From NCBI GenBank assembly GCA_029210865.1, contig JARGGE010000011.1:1-21465 (forward strand): 21,465 nt of DNA, written 5' to 3'. The DNA is from Trueperaceae bacterium. GTDB taxonomy: Bacteria > Deinococcota > Deinococci > Deinococcales > Trueperaceae. Shown here piece after piece: positions 7,379 to 14,056 of this stretch (within the stretch, counting starts at the first letter, position 1; every line of letters starts with the position of its first letter). The notes under the pieces were generated by a model. The model worked only from the letters and a program-made list of their open reading frames with translations. It did no database searches and was not told the DNA's origin. The translations under genes and the position numbers were made by a program.

Positions 7379-9055
7379 GTGCTCACGTCCGTGATCGTCG
7401 TCCTACTGGTGCTCGTCACCCTCGCCTACGCGGTGGTGCCGCTCTTCGTGCGCAAGGGAGTAGACCCGCTGCCCGACGACCGCGACCCGGTGGTCGTCGA
7501 CCTCGAGGAGGAACGCGACGCGCTGCTGCTGGCGATCCGCGAGCTCGACGGCCGCCTCGACCTACCCGCCGCGCGCCGCGAGGCGCTGCGGGCGCGCTAC
7601 GAGGCGAAGGCCGCGCAGGTGCTGCGCACGCTCGAGCAGCGCCGCGACGCGCGGGCGCCCGCGCCGATCGGCGCCGCGCCGCGTCCCGCCACGCGTCCGG
7701 GCACCCGCCGGCTGCCGTGGGGCACCCTCGGCCTGCTCGGGATCGTGCTCGTGACTGCCGCCAGCCTCGGGGCCTTCGTGCTGCCCCGGATCGGCGACAA
7801 CACCGTCACCACGTCCTTCGAGTCCGACCTGGCCGTGGCGACGGCGCTGCGCGACCTCCAGCGCGCGGCCGACCGCGACCCGAGCGTCGCCAACCTCATG
7901 GCGCTGGCGGACGCCTACTGGGGCCTACAGGACGGCGAGAACGCCGGGGCGACCTACCGGCGCGTCCTGACCGTCGTCGAGAACGCCGGGACCGGGCTGC
8001 CGCCGGCGCTCGCGTACAAGCGCCTCGCCCTGTTGGCCGTCGCCACCGACCTGGCCGGCGCGCGCGACCTTCTCGTCGAGGCCCGCCGCGTCGACCCCAC
8101 CGACCCCGAGACCCTCTTCGCGCTCGGCGAGCTGTCGTTCGCCCTCGGCGAGCTCGAGGCCTCGTCCGAGGCCTTCACGGCCTACCTCGCCACCCCCGAG
8201 GGGAGCGGCGACGGCGACGCCCGCGCCCGCCTCGAGCTCGTCGAGGCGATCGGCCCAGCCACCGAGGCCCTCGCGCAGGACCGATCGGTCGAGAACCTCA
8301 TGGCGCTCGCCGAGGTCTACTGGACGTCGGGCGCGCAGGACCCCGCGGTCGAGATCTACTTCGAGGTCCTCACCGACCTCGACCCCGAGAACGTCCTCGC
8401 GCTCTCGCGCACCGGCGAGCTGCTCTTCATCCGCGGCCGCACCGACGACGCGATCCTGGTGCTGGAGCGCGCTGCGGCCGCCGCCGGCGGTCTGGCCGCC
8501 CTCGAACCGCAAGCGACGCTCTTCCTGGGCAACGCCTACGTCATCCAGGGCGACGATGCCGCCGCCGTTCGCGCCTGGCAGGCGCACGTCGACGCCGTCG
8601 GGTTCGAGGCCGCCGGCCGGGTGACCGGGTTGATCGAGGCCGCGCAGGCGCGCCTCGCGGGCGGCGGCGCTGCGTCGGGCGACGCCATCAGCGCGGCGGC
8701 GAGCCCCGCCCCGGCGACCCCCGCCCCGGCATCCGGGGCCACGAGCGTGGGCGGTCCGAGCGAGGCCCTCACCGGCGAGGCCGAGGCGAGCGCGGCGCTC
8801 GCCGATCCGGCGCTCCTGCTCGAGGTCGGCGCCACCCTGTACCAAGCGAACTGCGCCCTGTGCCACGGCTCCGCCGGCCAGGGGGGCGTCGGCCCCCGGC
8901 TGACGGGCAACGCGCGCGCGCGCGACGAGGGCAACGTGCGCAGCCTGGTCCGCTTCGGTCGCGGCGCCATGCCGGGCTTCGGCGCGGTGCTGAGCGAGGA
9001 CCAGGTCGAGGTCTTGGCGCAGTGGGTCGGCCAGGAGCTGGCGACGCCGCGCTGA
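7379..9055 (+). CDS. CcmI-like TPR apocytochrome chaperone fused to a cytochrome c domain
   Basis: The 558-residue protein joins two activities. The N-terminal part is CcmI-like: a membrane helix (about 3-24), a cytoplasmic loop with the family pattern LLLAIRELDGRLD (50-62) followed by a long helix, a second membrane helix (about 115-136), then periplasmic TPR repeats (about 147-425) that in CcmI bind the C-terminus of apocytochrome c. After an Ala/Pro/Ser-rich linker (about 425-470) comes a c-type cytochrome domain with the heme site CALCH (C492, C495, H496), a likely axial methionine in GAMPGF (M531) and a final helix. The frame is continuous with no sign of a frameshift. The start GTG has only a weak GAGG (7369-7372). 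It lies between ccmH and a Rieske gene, so the heme domain may be both substrate and electron carrier. Parts are recognised with confidence; the combined role is inferred. Confidence 0.9.
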   Translation: MLTSVIVVLLVLVTLAYAVVPLFVRKGVDPLPDDRDPVVVDLEEERDALLLAIRELDGRLDLPAARREALRARYEAKAAQVLRTLEQRRDARAPAPIGAAPRPATRPGTRRLPWGTLGLLGIVLVTAASLGAFVLPRIGDNTVTTSFESDLAVATALRDLQRAADRDPSVANLMALADAYWGLQDGENAGATYRRVLTVVENAGTGLPPALAYKRLALLAVATDLAGARDLLVEARRVDPTDPETLFALGELSFALGELEASSEAFTAYLATPEGSGDGDARARLELVEAIGPATEALAQDRSVENLMALAEVYWTSGAQDPAVEIYFEVLTDLDPENVLALSRTGELLFIRGRTDDAILVLERAAAAAGGLAALEPQATLFLGNAYVIQGDDAAAVRAWQAHVDAVGFEAAGRVTGLIEAAQARLAGGGAASGDAISAAASPAPATPAPASGATSVGGPSEALTGEAEASAALADPALLLEVGATLYQANCALCHGSAGQGGVGPRLTGNARARDEGNVRSLVRFGRGAMPGFGAVLSEDQVEVLAQWVGQELATPR

Positions 9056-9063
9056 GGCACCCG

Positions 9064-9672
9064 ATGGACGACGCCCCCGAGCCCGCGACACCAGCGACCG
9101 TCGACGCCGACCGGCGGCGACTGAACGCCTGGCTGTGGCGTCTGCCGGTGCTGCTCGCGACGGGGGGCGCCGGTTTCGGCGTCTACGAGGCCTACCGGAT
9201 CCACTTCGCGAAGCTGGCGCCCGCCGACCCACCGAACTTCACGACGGCGCCGGAGACCGACGTCGCGTCGCTCGACCGCTTCGACGCCCCGTGGGCGGCC
9301 GTGCCCTTCGCCGTCGCGGGCATCCCCAGCCTCGCGGTCCGGGTGCCCGAACCGGTCCCCGGCGGCACCACCGCGAGCACGGCCGACGGCCCGGTGCACC
9401 TGGTCGGGTTCTCGCGGGTCTGCACCCACTTGCACTGCATCCTCGACCTCAACACCGACATCGAGCTCGTCGCCTTCGCCTTCAACTACCGCAGCGACCG
9501 CCCCGCGCTGACCTGCGGCTGCCACCTCTCCGTCTTCGACGTCCTGCGCGCCGGCCGAGCGGTGAGTGGCCCCGCCGTCGAGCCGCTGCCGCGCGTGCGG
9601 CTCGGCGTGCGCCCCGGGGGCGCCGACGGCGCCGACCAGGTGGTCGCGGACGCGGTCGAGACGCGCGTTTGA
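9064..9672 (+). CDS. Membrane-anchored Rieske [2Fe-2S] protein
   Basis: Rieske proteins pass electrons from quinol to cytochromes through a [2Fe-2S] cluster held by two cysteines and two histidines. The 202-residue protein has an N-terminal anchor (about 27-45) and the two cluster motifs CTHLHC (ligands C120, H122) and CGCHLSVFD (ligands C151, H154); C125 and C153 would form the usual disulfide. The motifs differ from the common CTHLGC and CPCHGSxYD: the Gly positions are His and Leu, the Pro is Gly, and F158 replaces the tyrosine that raises the redox potential. The spacing between motifs (28 residues from H122 to C151) is longer than in mitochondrial-type proteins. It begins 8 bases after the CcmI-cytochrome c gene and is probably co-transcribed with it. 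No cytochrome b gene is nearby. Confidence 0.88.
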   Translation: MDDAPEPATPATVDADRRRLNAWLWRLPVLLATGGAGFGVYEAYRIHFAKLAPADPPNFTTAPETDVASLDRFDAPWAAVPFAVAGIPSLAVRVPEPVPGGTTASTADGPVHLVGFSRVCTHLHCILDLNTDIELVAFAFNYRSDRPALTCGCHLSVFDVLRAGRAVSGPAVEPLPRVRLGVRPGGADGADQVVADAVETRV

Positions 9673-9694
9673 CGGACGGCAGCCACCCCCGCGG

Positions 9695-9700
9695 TATCCT
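9695..9700 (+). promoter_or_regulatory. -10 box (TATCCT) for a leaderless transaldolase mRNA
   Basis: TATCCT ends exactly 7 bases before the ATG at 9708, so transcription would start at or beside the start codon. No Shine-Dalgarno sequence is present, which agrees with a leaderless message. A TTGACG at 9669-9674 overlaps the Rieske stop codon and could serve as -35, though the 20-base spacing is long. Confidence 0.6.
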
Positions 9701-9707
9701 GAGCGGC

Positions 9708-10832
9708 ATGAACCCGCTCAAGCGCCTCGCGCAACTCGGACAGTCCGTTTACCTCGACGAGATCGGCCGCGGCATGCTGCGGTCCGGTGACCTCCGGCGT
9801 CTGATCGACGAAGACGGCCTCCACGGGGTCACCTCGAACCCGGCGATCTTCGAGAAGGCGATCGCCCGCAGCCACGACTACGACGAAGCGATCGCCGCCC
9901 TCGCCGGCGAGGGCCTGGAGGTCGTCGAGATCTACGAGACGCTCGCGATCGAGGACGTCCAGGACGCCGCCGACCTGTTCCTCGAGCGCTACCGCGCCTC
10001 GGACGGCCGCCACGGCTACGTGTCGCTCGAGGTCGCCCCGAACCTGGCCCACGACACCGCGGGCACGATCGCGGAGGCGCACCGGCTGTGGGCGCGCCTG
10101 GCCCGCCCGAACGTCTTCATCAAGGTCCCCGGCACCGTTGCCGGCCTCGAGGCGGTCGAGCGCCTGACCCGCGACGGCGTGAGCGTCAACGTGACGCTGC
10201 TGTTCGGGCTGCAGCGCTACGCCGACGTCGCCGAGGCCTACCTGAAGGGCCTCGAGTGGCGCGCCGACCAGGGCTTGCCGCTCCACGCGATCGCGTCGGT
10301 GGCCTCGTTCTTCCTGTCGCGGATCGACGTCGCGGTCGACCCGGAGCTCGACCGCCTCGCCGCAGCGGGCGGGGCGCGCGCGAGCGAAGCCGCCGCGCTG
10401 CGGGGCCGCACCGCCATCGCGAGCGCCAAAGGCGCTTGGCAGCGCTACCAGGAGGCTTTCGGTGGCGAGCGCTTCGCCCGCCTCGCGGCGCTGGGCGCTC
10501 GGCCCCAATGGCTTCTGTGGGCGTCCACCGGCACCAAGGACCCCGCGTACCCCGCCACCCACTACGTCGAGCCGCTGATCGGCGCCGACACCGTGACGAC
10601 GCTGCCGCGCGAGACGCTCGATGCGTACCGCGCCCAGGGCGAGCCGGCGCCCCGCCTCGACGACGACCTCGAGGCGGCGGCCGCCCAGCTCGACGCCCTC
10701 GCGGACCTGGGCATCGACCTCGACGCGGTGACCGCGCGGCTCGAAGACGAGGGCGTCGCGAAGTTCGTACAACCGTTCGATGCGCTCCTGGACGCGTTGC
10801 GCACCGCGGTGGCGAAGAAGGCCGCCGGCTGA
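9708..10832 (+). CDS. tal: Transaldolase
   Basis: Transaldolase moves a three-carbon dihydroxyacetone unit between sugar phosphates in the non-oxidative pentose phosphate pathway. The 374-residue protein is the long form seen in actinobacteria and related groups, with the N-terminal block LHGVTSNPAIFEKAI (38-52), the catalytic Schiff-base lysine in VFIKVPGT (K139), and NVTLLFGLQRY (161-171). The later block LLWASTGTKDPAY and the SxxK helix around IASAKGAW are also typical, so the enzyme looks intact. The ATG is chosen because it is preceded at the right distance by a TATCCT box. It follows the Rieske gene but probably has its own promoter, and it has no obvious functional link with cytochrome assembly. 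Confidence 0.95.
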   Translation: MNPLKRLAQLGQSVYLDEIGRGMLRSGDLRRLIDEDGLHGVTSNPAIFEKAIARSHDYDEAIAALAGEGLEVVEIYETLAIEDVQDAADLFLERYRASDGRHGYVSLEVAPNLAHDTAGTIAEAHRLWARLARPNVFIKVPGTVAGLEAVERLTRDGVSVNVTLLFGLQRYADVAEAYLKGLEWRADQGLPLHAIASVASFFLSRIDVAVDPELDRLAAAGGARASEAAALRGRTAIASAKGAWQRYQEAFGGERFARLAALGARPQWLLWASTGTKDPAYPATHYVEPLIGADTVTTLPRETLDAYRAQGEPAPRLDDDLEAAAAQLDALADLGIDLDAVTARLEDEGVAKFVQPFDALLDALRTAVAKKAAG

Positions 10833-10841
10833 AAGCCGGCG
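10823..10841 (+). terminator. Hairpin at the transaldolase stop codon
   Basis: CGCCGGC (10823-10829) pairs with GCCGGCG (10835-10841) around the loop TGAAA, which contains the stop codon. The seven-base GC stem lies just before the larger palindrome, and the two together probably end transcription. No T-run is present. Confidence 0.4.
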
Positions 10842-10845
10842 CGCT

Positions 10846-10873
10846 GGCTGACCGGCCCGCGGGCCGGTCAGCC
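10846..10873. terminator. 28-base perfect palindrome, bidirectional terminator between tal and SURF1
   Basis: GGCTGACCGGCCC followed by GC and then GGGCCGGTCAGCC is identical on both strands. It sits between two convergent genes and includes the stop codon of the minus-strand SURF1 gene (10868-10870). Position and symmetry suit a terminator working in both directions; there is no T-run on either side. Confidence 0.6.
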
Positions 10874-11689
10874 GCCGGCGGCCGAGCCGGTCGCCGCGCT
10901 GGCGTCGCCGCGCTCGCGCTGCACCCGGCGCAGGAGCGTCGGGTACCCGATCAGGGTGACGAGCGTGAAGGCGAACCACTGGATCGCGTAACCGAGGTGC
11001 GGCCCAGGGCCGAGGACCGGCGCCGTGAGGGGCAGCGGTAGCTCGGCGGGGGTCGCCGGTTCGCTCGCGGCGAGGAGCAGCACGGCCGGCACGGCCGGTC
11101 CGGCGACCTGCGCCGACAGGCGCTCCAGGTCGACGTACGCGACCGTCGTCAGGCGCCCCTCGGGCGGATCGCGCGGCGCCAGCGTAGCCACCCAGCCGCT
11201 GGGGGGCACGTCGGGGGCGCGCAACCAGCCCTCGACCACCACGACGCCCCCCGGCGGCGGCGCCGCCACGACGGGCACGGCGCCGTACTCCTGCGGCACC
11301 CAACCACGCTCGACCCAGAGACGCCGGCCGGCGTCGTCGGCCAGCGCGAGCGGGGTCACGACGTGGTACCCGGGCACGCCGTTGCGGCTCATCGAGCGCC
11401 GCAGCACCTCGTCGTCCGGTTCGAAGGTGCCCGTCGCCGTCGCTCGCCGCCCCCGGAAGGCGTCGGCCGCCGGCACCCCCGCGGCGACGTCCGCGAGCGC
11501 CGCCGCCGCCGCCTCGTCGATCGCCACGGGCACCGCGGCGAGCCTCTCGCTGGTCGTGGCGTCGCGCGCCTGACGCTGGTCGTGCCGCCGCAACTGCCAG
11601 AAGCCGAACTGCGTGAACGACACCAGCACGACGAGCGCGAGGGCGTGGCCGACGAGCCACTTGGGGGCGAGGAGCGGATGCCGGGCCAG
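10868..11689 (-). CDS. SURF1-family cytochrome oxidase assembly protein
   Basis: SURF1 proteins help insert heme A into the oxidase and span the membrane twice with a large periplasmic domain between. Family blocks are present: the first helix ending FTQFGFWQLRR, then GYHVVTPL, WVERGWVP, and the C-terminal helix GYAIQWFAFTLVTLIGYP. The only standard start (GTG at 11629) would cut off most of the first helix. In the same frame upstream, the codons read RHPLLAPKWLVGHALALVV, a normal SURF1 N-terminus, and a CTG at 11689-11687 has GAGG 8 bases before it, so I start there (273 residues). With the GTG the protein would have 253. It is third in the ctaA-ctaB-SURF1 operon, 10 bases after ctaB. Confidence 0.85.
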   Translation of the reverse strand: MARHPLLAPKWLVGHALALVVLVSFTQFGFWQLRRHDQRQARDATTSERLAAVPVAIDEAAAAALADVAAGVPAADAFRGRRATATGTFEPDDEVLRRSMSRNGVPGYHVVTPLALADDAGRRLWVERGWVPQEYGAVPVVAAPPPGGVVVVEGWLRAPDVPPSGWVATLAPRDPPEGRLTTVAYVDLERLSAQVAGPAVPAVLLLAASEPATPAELPLPLTAPVLGPGPHLGYAIQWFAFTLVTLIGYPTLLRRVQRERGDASAATGSAAGG

Positions 11690-11701
11690 GACCGGGGCCT
11701 C
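11687..11701 (-). promoter_or_regulatory. Shine-Dalgarno and probable CTG start of the SURF1 gene
   Basis: On the minus strand GAGG (11701-11698) overlaps the ctaB stop codon and is followed, after 8 bases, by CTG (11689-11687). No ATG, GTG or TTG exists in this frame between the end of ctaB and the GTG at 11629, which has no ribosome-binding site. Confidence 0.5.
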
Positions 11702-12617
11702 AGACCGCGACGCTGAAGAAGGCGCGGTCGATCGCCATCGCCAGGAACAGCAGCGCGAGGTACAGCATCGAGTACGTGTAGACCGGGAGCGCGGTCGCGC
11801 GATCGATCGCCACGCCCCGGTTGGCCATCAGGAACAGCCGCGTGACGCGCACGGCGAGCACCAGGTTCAGCGCGAGCGCCGCCAACAGGTACACCACCGA
11901 GAACTCGTGGAGCGCGAACGGGATGACGGTGAGGGCCACGGTGAGCACCGCGTACATCGCCATCTGCATGACGGTCGCGCGCTCGCCGATCACGCTCGGC
12001 GCCATCGGCACGCCCACCTTCTCGAAATCGTGCTGGATCATCAGCGCGAGGGCCCAGAAGTGCACCGGGGTCCACATGAAGATGAGCGTGAAGAGCAGCC
12101 AGGCGAGGAGCGACAGCTCGCCGGTGACCGCCGCCCAGCCCACGAGCGGCGGGATGGCGCCCGCCGCGCCCCCGATGACGATGTTCTGCCACGTGGCGCG
12201 CTTGAGCCACATCGTGTAGACGATCACGTAGAAGGCGATGCCGGCCCACGAGAGCAGCGCCGCCAGCAGGTTGCCCGCCGCCCAGATGATCACGAAGCTC
12301 AGGAACGTCAAGACGATCGCGAAGGCGAGGGCGTTCGCCGTCGGCACGACGTTGGTGACCGTCGGCCGCAGCGCGGTGCGGCGCATGCGCCCGTCGATGT
12401 CGCGGTCGTACACCATGTTGTAGACGCCGGCGGCGCCGGCCGACATGTACCCGCCGATCAGCAGACCGATCAACGGCCAGGTGCCCGGGTACCCGGACGC
12501 AGCGATGAACATCGCGCCCACGGTGGTGAGCAGCAGCAGGCTGATGACCTTGGGTTTGGTCAGCGTGACGTAGTCGCGCCAGGTGGCGCGCGGGAGGACG
12601 GGCGAAGCGACCTTCAC
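11700..12617 (-). CDS. ctaB: Protoheme IX farnesyltransferase (heme O synthase)
   Basis: CtaB attaches a farnesyl chain to heme B to give heme O, the precursor of heme A. The 305-residue UbiA-family protein has the first aspartate motif NMVYDRDID (N67, D71, D75), the following RTALRP block (80-85), the segment YTMWLKRATWQNIVIGG (134-150) with PPLVGW after it, and a second acidic site at D197 (HDFEKVGVP). About nine hydrophobic helices are visible. The GTG start lies one base after the ctaA stop and has GGAG (12631-12628) 10 bases upstream, so it is translated from the same message. The product would hand heme O to CtaA, encoded just upstream. Confidence 0.96.
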   Translation of the reverse strand: MKVASPVLPRATWRDYVTLTKPKVISLLLLTTVGAMFIAASGYPGTWPLIGLLIGGYMSAGAAGVYNMVYDRDIDGRMRRTALRPTVTNVVPTANALAFAIVLTFLSFVIIWAAGNLLAALLSWAGIAFYVIVYTMWLKRATWQNIVIGGAAGAIPPLVGWAAVTGELSLLAWLLFTLIFMWTPVHFWALALMIQHDFEKVGVPMAPSVIGERATVMQMAMYAVLTVALTVIPFALHEFSVVYLLAALALNLVLAVRVTRLFLMANRGVAIDRATALPVYTYSMLYLALLFLAMAIDRAFFSVAV

Positions 12618-12618
12618 G

Positions 12619-13608
12619 TCAGGCAGGCTCCAAACGGGCGGTCTCCGGCGTTTTGGCGCGCGCGACCGGAGCGGCGAGGAGGGTGACGGCGAGCGCGGTC
12701 AGCAGGCCGAAGGCGACGACGGCCAGCCCCAGGTGGAGCAGTTGCAGGGCGATGGGACCGAGCAGCACCAGGTTGACGGTGCCGACCGCGAGCTGGGCCA
12801 GGTACGTGCCGAACAGGACCTGCGCCAGCCCGCGCCCCTCGGGGGCGGGTTTGAGCCACCAAGCGGTCCCGAGCGACAAGAACAGGTAGAGGCCGACGGT
12901 CACCGCGATGAGCGGGTGCAACACCCGCAAGCGGATGAGCGGGTGGGCGTTCGGGTCGAGGTCGGCGGCGAACCCCTCGGCGAGCGAGGCCGACGGGAAC
13001 ATCGTGTTGCCCATCGCCGCGATGCCGCCGGTGAACATCAGGAAGAGCATCCCCACCAGCCCGACCAGGAGCACGGTGCTCAGCGCCCCCTGGCGCCGCA
13101 GCCGCAGCGGCCAAGCGGGCGGCCGCGGCCGCGCGTAGAGCCACACCGCCGTGAGCGAACCGACCAACAGGAGCGAGTTCACCAGGTGGGTCGCGACCAT
13201 GAGCCCGCGCGCCACGGTCGTGTTGTCGCCCGTGAGCCCCCAAAGCACCGTGAGCGCGCCGAGGAGCGCCTCGACGAGCAGGAACGCGGTGGCGGCGACC
13301 GTGGCGACGAAGAGGCCGGGGCGCCGCCGGCGGTCGCGCCAGACGCGCGCGAACAGCCAGGCCCCCAGGATCAGGACCGCGAGCGACAGCAAGCGATGGT
13401 TGAACTCGATGACCGTGTGGATGCCGGCGTCGAGCGGGACGATCTCGCCGTTGCACAGCGGCCAGTGGCGGCCGCAGCCGGCGCCGGACCCGGTGACGCG
13501 GACGAAAGCGCCTTGCAGGATCACGAGCGCGTTGGCGGCGACGGTGGCGACGGCGAGCCGCAGGGTGGCGCGGTCGCGCAGCTGGAGGGAATCGGGTGCG
13601 TCGGTCAC
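12619..13608 (-). CDS. ctaA: Heme A synthase CtaA
   Basis: CtaA oxidises the C8 methyl of heme O to a formyl group, making heme A for aa3- and caa3-type oxidases. The 329-residue protein has about eight helices, with conserved heme-ligand histidines in EFNHRLL (H71, near E68), in THLVNS, LHPLIA and LLHLG. A cysteine pair, C45 and C52 (GCGRHWPLC), lies in the first external loop as in the cysteine-bearing CtaA class. I start at the GTG at 13608 because AAGGAA (13618-13613) precedes it and the protein then begins where CtaA proteins usually do; the frame remains open to 13890 but that extra part is Arg/Pro-rich and not protein-like. It is the first gene of the operon. Confidence 0.94.
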   Translation of the reverse strand: MTDAPDSLQLRDRATLRLAVATVAANALVILQGAFVRVTGSGAGCGRHWPLCNGEIVPLDAGIHTVIEFNHRLLSLAVLILGAWLFARVWRDRRRRPGLFVATVAATAFLLVEALLGALTVLWGLTGDNTTVARGLMVATHLVNSLLLVGSLTAVWLYARPRPPAWPLRLRRQGALSTVLLVGLVGMLFLMFTGGIAAMGNTMFPSASLAEGFAADLDPNAHPLIRLRVLHPLIAVTVGLYLFLSLGTAWWLKPAPEGRGLAQVLFGTYLAQLAVGTVNLVLLGPIALQLLHLGLAVVAFGLLTALAVTLLAAPVARAKTPETARLEPA

Positions 13609-13653
13609 GTGGTTCCTTCGAGGGCGCCGGACGGGCGCGAGGCGCGGTCGGAC

Positions 13654-13659
13654 ACCGTA
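13654..13659 (-). promoter_or_regulatory. Possible -10 box (TACGGT) for ctaA
   Basis: On the minus strand TACGGT ends 45 bases before the ctaA GTG, giving a leader of about 38 bases that includes the Shine-Dalgarno. It is preceded by GG as are several other -10 boxes here. No clear -35 is visible. Confidence 0.3.
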
Positions 13660-13682
13660 CCGTCGGGGTGCGCGACCCACGT

Positions 13683-13698
13683 CGGGACATTCGTCCCG
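13683..13698. other. 6-bp inverted repeat in the ctaA upstream region
   Basis: CGGGAC (13683-13688) and GTCCCG (13693-13698) are exact complements around ATTC. Three bases further on is a second small inverted repeat, TTCGACTTCGAA (13701-13712). Either could be an operator or part of the ctaA leader RNA if transcription starts at the farther box; nothing in the sequence decides this. Confidence 0.25.
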
Positions 13699-13737
13699 GG
13701 TTCGACTTCGAAACGCGCGTGGGCGCGGGGCCCGTGC

Positions 13738-13753
13738 GCGACGTCGCATCGTA
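13738..13753 (-). promoter_or_regulatory. Second -10 box (TACGAT) with adjoining palindrome upstream of ctaA
   Basis: On the minus strand TACGAT (13753-13748) has the same surroundings as the ccdA box (GGTACGATGCGAC against GGGTACGATGCGACG). It runs directly into a perfect 10-base palindrome, GCGACGTCGC (13747-13738), which would cover the transcription start. This is a typical operator position, but no regulator is known. Confidence 0.35.
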
Positions 13754-13759
13754 CCCGCT

Positions 13760-14010
13760 GCCCACGGAGCGCGGGTGGTGCCACGACGCAGTCCCGGGCA
13801 CCGCCGGCGGCCCCCTCGTTGGCCGTCGGGCGCGAAGGCCGTCGGCGGACGGACGTGAAGCCGGTCGGCACCCCACCAAGCGCGCGCCACACGCCCCTCT
13901 CACTTCTCGGCGCCATCATGCCGGGAGACGACGGACCCGGCGCACGAGCGCCACGGCCGCCGGGACCGGCGCCGCGGCGACCGTCGCGCTGCCGGGTCAC
14001 CCGGTCCGCA
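13760..14010. other. Intergenic DNA without a recognised gene
   Basis: The full gap between the divergent ctaA and TPR genes is 13609-14056. Apart from the promoter-like and palindromic sites listed at its two ends, I see no recognisable gene. Open frames here on both strands give Arg/Pro/Gly-rich, low-complexity translations, as expected from GC-rich noncoding DNA. One exception, at the ctaA end on the minus strand, is described in the findings. Confidence 0.6.
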
Positions 14011-14017
14011 GGCGCGG

Positions 14018-14026
14018 TGGTACGCT
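14018..14026 (+). promoter_or_regulatory. Extended -10 (TGGTACGCT) for the TPR gene
   Basis: TGG followed by TACGCT fits the extended -10 form TGnTANNNT. It ends 30 bases before the TTG start at 14057, leaving room for a short leader with the GGAGG at 14047-14051. No convincing -35 is seen. Confidence 0.45.
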
Positions 14027-14056
14027 CGCGCCCGACCCACCCCCTCGGAGGACACG

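Noticed and set aside
13609..13890. 94-residue N-terminal extension of CtaA
   Set aside because: The residues are Arg/Pro-rich without any helix, while the GTG at 13608 has a Shine-Dalgarno and gives a normal CtaA start.
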